From assembly GCA_946699065.1 (NCBI GenBank), contig CAMPDV010001089.1, forward strand, positions 1-64,000: a stretch of 64,000 nucleotides of DNA, written 5' to 3'. Made by a program: the position numbers and the translations under genes. The notes below the pieces were generated by a model. The model did no database searches and was not told where the DNA came from. It saw nothing but the letters and a program-made list of their open reading frames with translations. This document shows, one piece after another, positions 63,664 to 64,000 of this stretch; the stretch's first letter is position 1, and every line of letters begins with the position of its first letter. The stretch comes from Loxodes magnus (taxonomy: Eukaryota; Ciliophora; Karyorelictea; Loxodida; Loxodidae).

Positions 63664-64000
63664 TGAATGACGGCTACGGTCAGGAGAGCTAGTAGGTAAT
63701 CTGACGAAGTATGCTGCATTGTGAGTAATCTCGAATGGAGGCCACCACGGGGAAGGGTGAACAAACTCGGAAGAGAAATATCTAATTTGCCCAAGGTTTT
63801 CTTTAGCAATAAATACGTTTACTACCAAGACATCTATATCCTTAATTATAAATGATTATTAAATCTTATTCAAAAAGATTGGAAGGTTTGGTTCAAAGAT
63901 ATAGATTAATCTTTAATATGCAAATTCCCTATTTGGAAAAGCTGACGTGACTCATTGGACTACTTAATGAAAGCAAGAAATATGAGAGCATTCTTTTTTA
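63664..64000 (+). mobile_element. tRNA-headed SINE R4, cut by window end
   Basis: Starts GTGAATGACGGCTACGGTC. An A-box-like GAGCTAGTAGGTAATC is followed about 45 bases later by a B-box-like ATCTCGAATGG, as in tRNA-derived SINEs transcribed by RNA polymerase III. The body aligns with the copies at 24316 and 55937 (GCTGACGTGACTCATTGGAC near the end). The LINE-type tail would lie beyond the window. Confidence 0.6.

Noticed and set aside
1-64000. CRISPR arrays, rRNA or intact tRNA genes, telomere repeats
   Set aside because: None seen; the repeats are long tandem gene units and dispersed retroelements, and only degraded tRNA-like boxes occur within SINE heads.

Overview
The window is very AT-rich nuclear DNA (roughly 80% A+T by eye) that makes sense only with a ciliate genetic code. 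Under the standard code no frame is long. With TAA and TAG read as glutamine, eight related copies of a roughly 610-codon gene appear. Stop-code reassignment, few other genes, many retroelement remnants and long tandem arrays suggest ciliate germline (micronuclear-type) DNA, most like a Tetrahymena-type oligohymenophorean. The species is inference; no rRNA, tRNA or telomere was found to confirm it.

Layout. The backbone is a direct array of F-box/leucine-rich-repeat genes, all on the + strand, with starts at 8050, 18318, 27103, 35570, 45251, 52389 and 59487, plus one copy cut by the left window edge (3-1433). Each gene is followed by 5-8 kb of AT-rich spacer. Units fall into types: A (window start, 27.1 kb, 45.25 kb), B (8.05 kb, 35.6 kb), C (18.3 kb), D (52.4 kb) and E (59.5 kb). 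The order is A-B-C-A-B-A-D-E. The A-B pair at 1-18.2 kb recurs almost unchanged at 27.5-45.1 kb, a recent segmental duplication of about 17.6 kb.

Mobile elements. Spacers hold (i) 5'-truncated non-LTR retrotransposon 3' ends with a Cys2-His-Cys finger (15.5-16.5 kb, 43.0-43.8 kb), resembling Tetrahymena REP elements; (ii) several short GC-richer SINE-like families, most ending in the same small 3' stem-loop as the LINE; (iii) degenerate ORF1 and reverse-transcriptase remnants in unit C (22.9-27.0 kb) and unit D (57.7-58.1 kb); (iv) a hairpin-bearing insert in the B units; and (v) a GC-rich structured insert with target-site duplication at 20.2 kb.

How the genes work together. The repeated gene should encode a cytosolic or nuclear F-box protein (Skp1-binding F-box near residues 107-146, then many Cys-containing LRRs), i.e. 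a substrate receptor of an SCF ubiquitin ligase. Each complete copy has the same 17-base element about 57-59 bases before its ATG. Every copy also carries in-frame TGA codons at fixed places. Two lie inside a plausible 111-base GT-AG intron. A third, within an LRR, is unexplained and is the main puzzle of the window.
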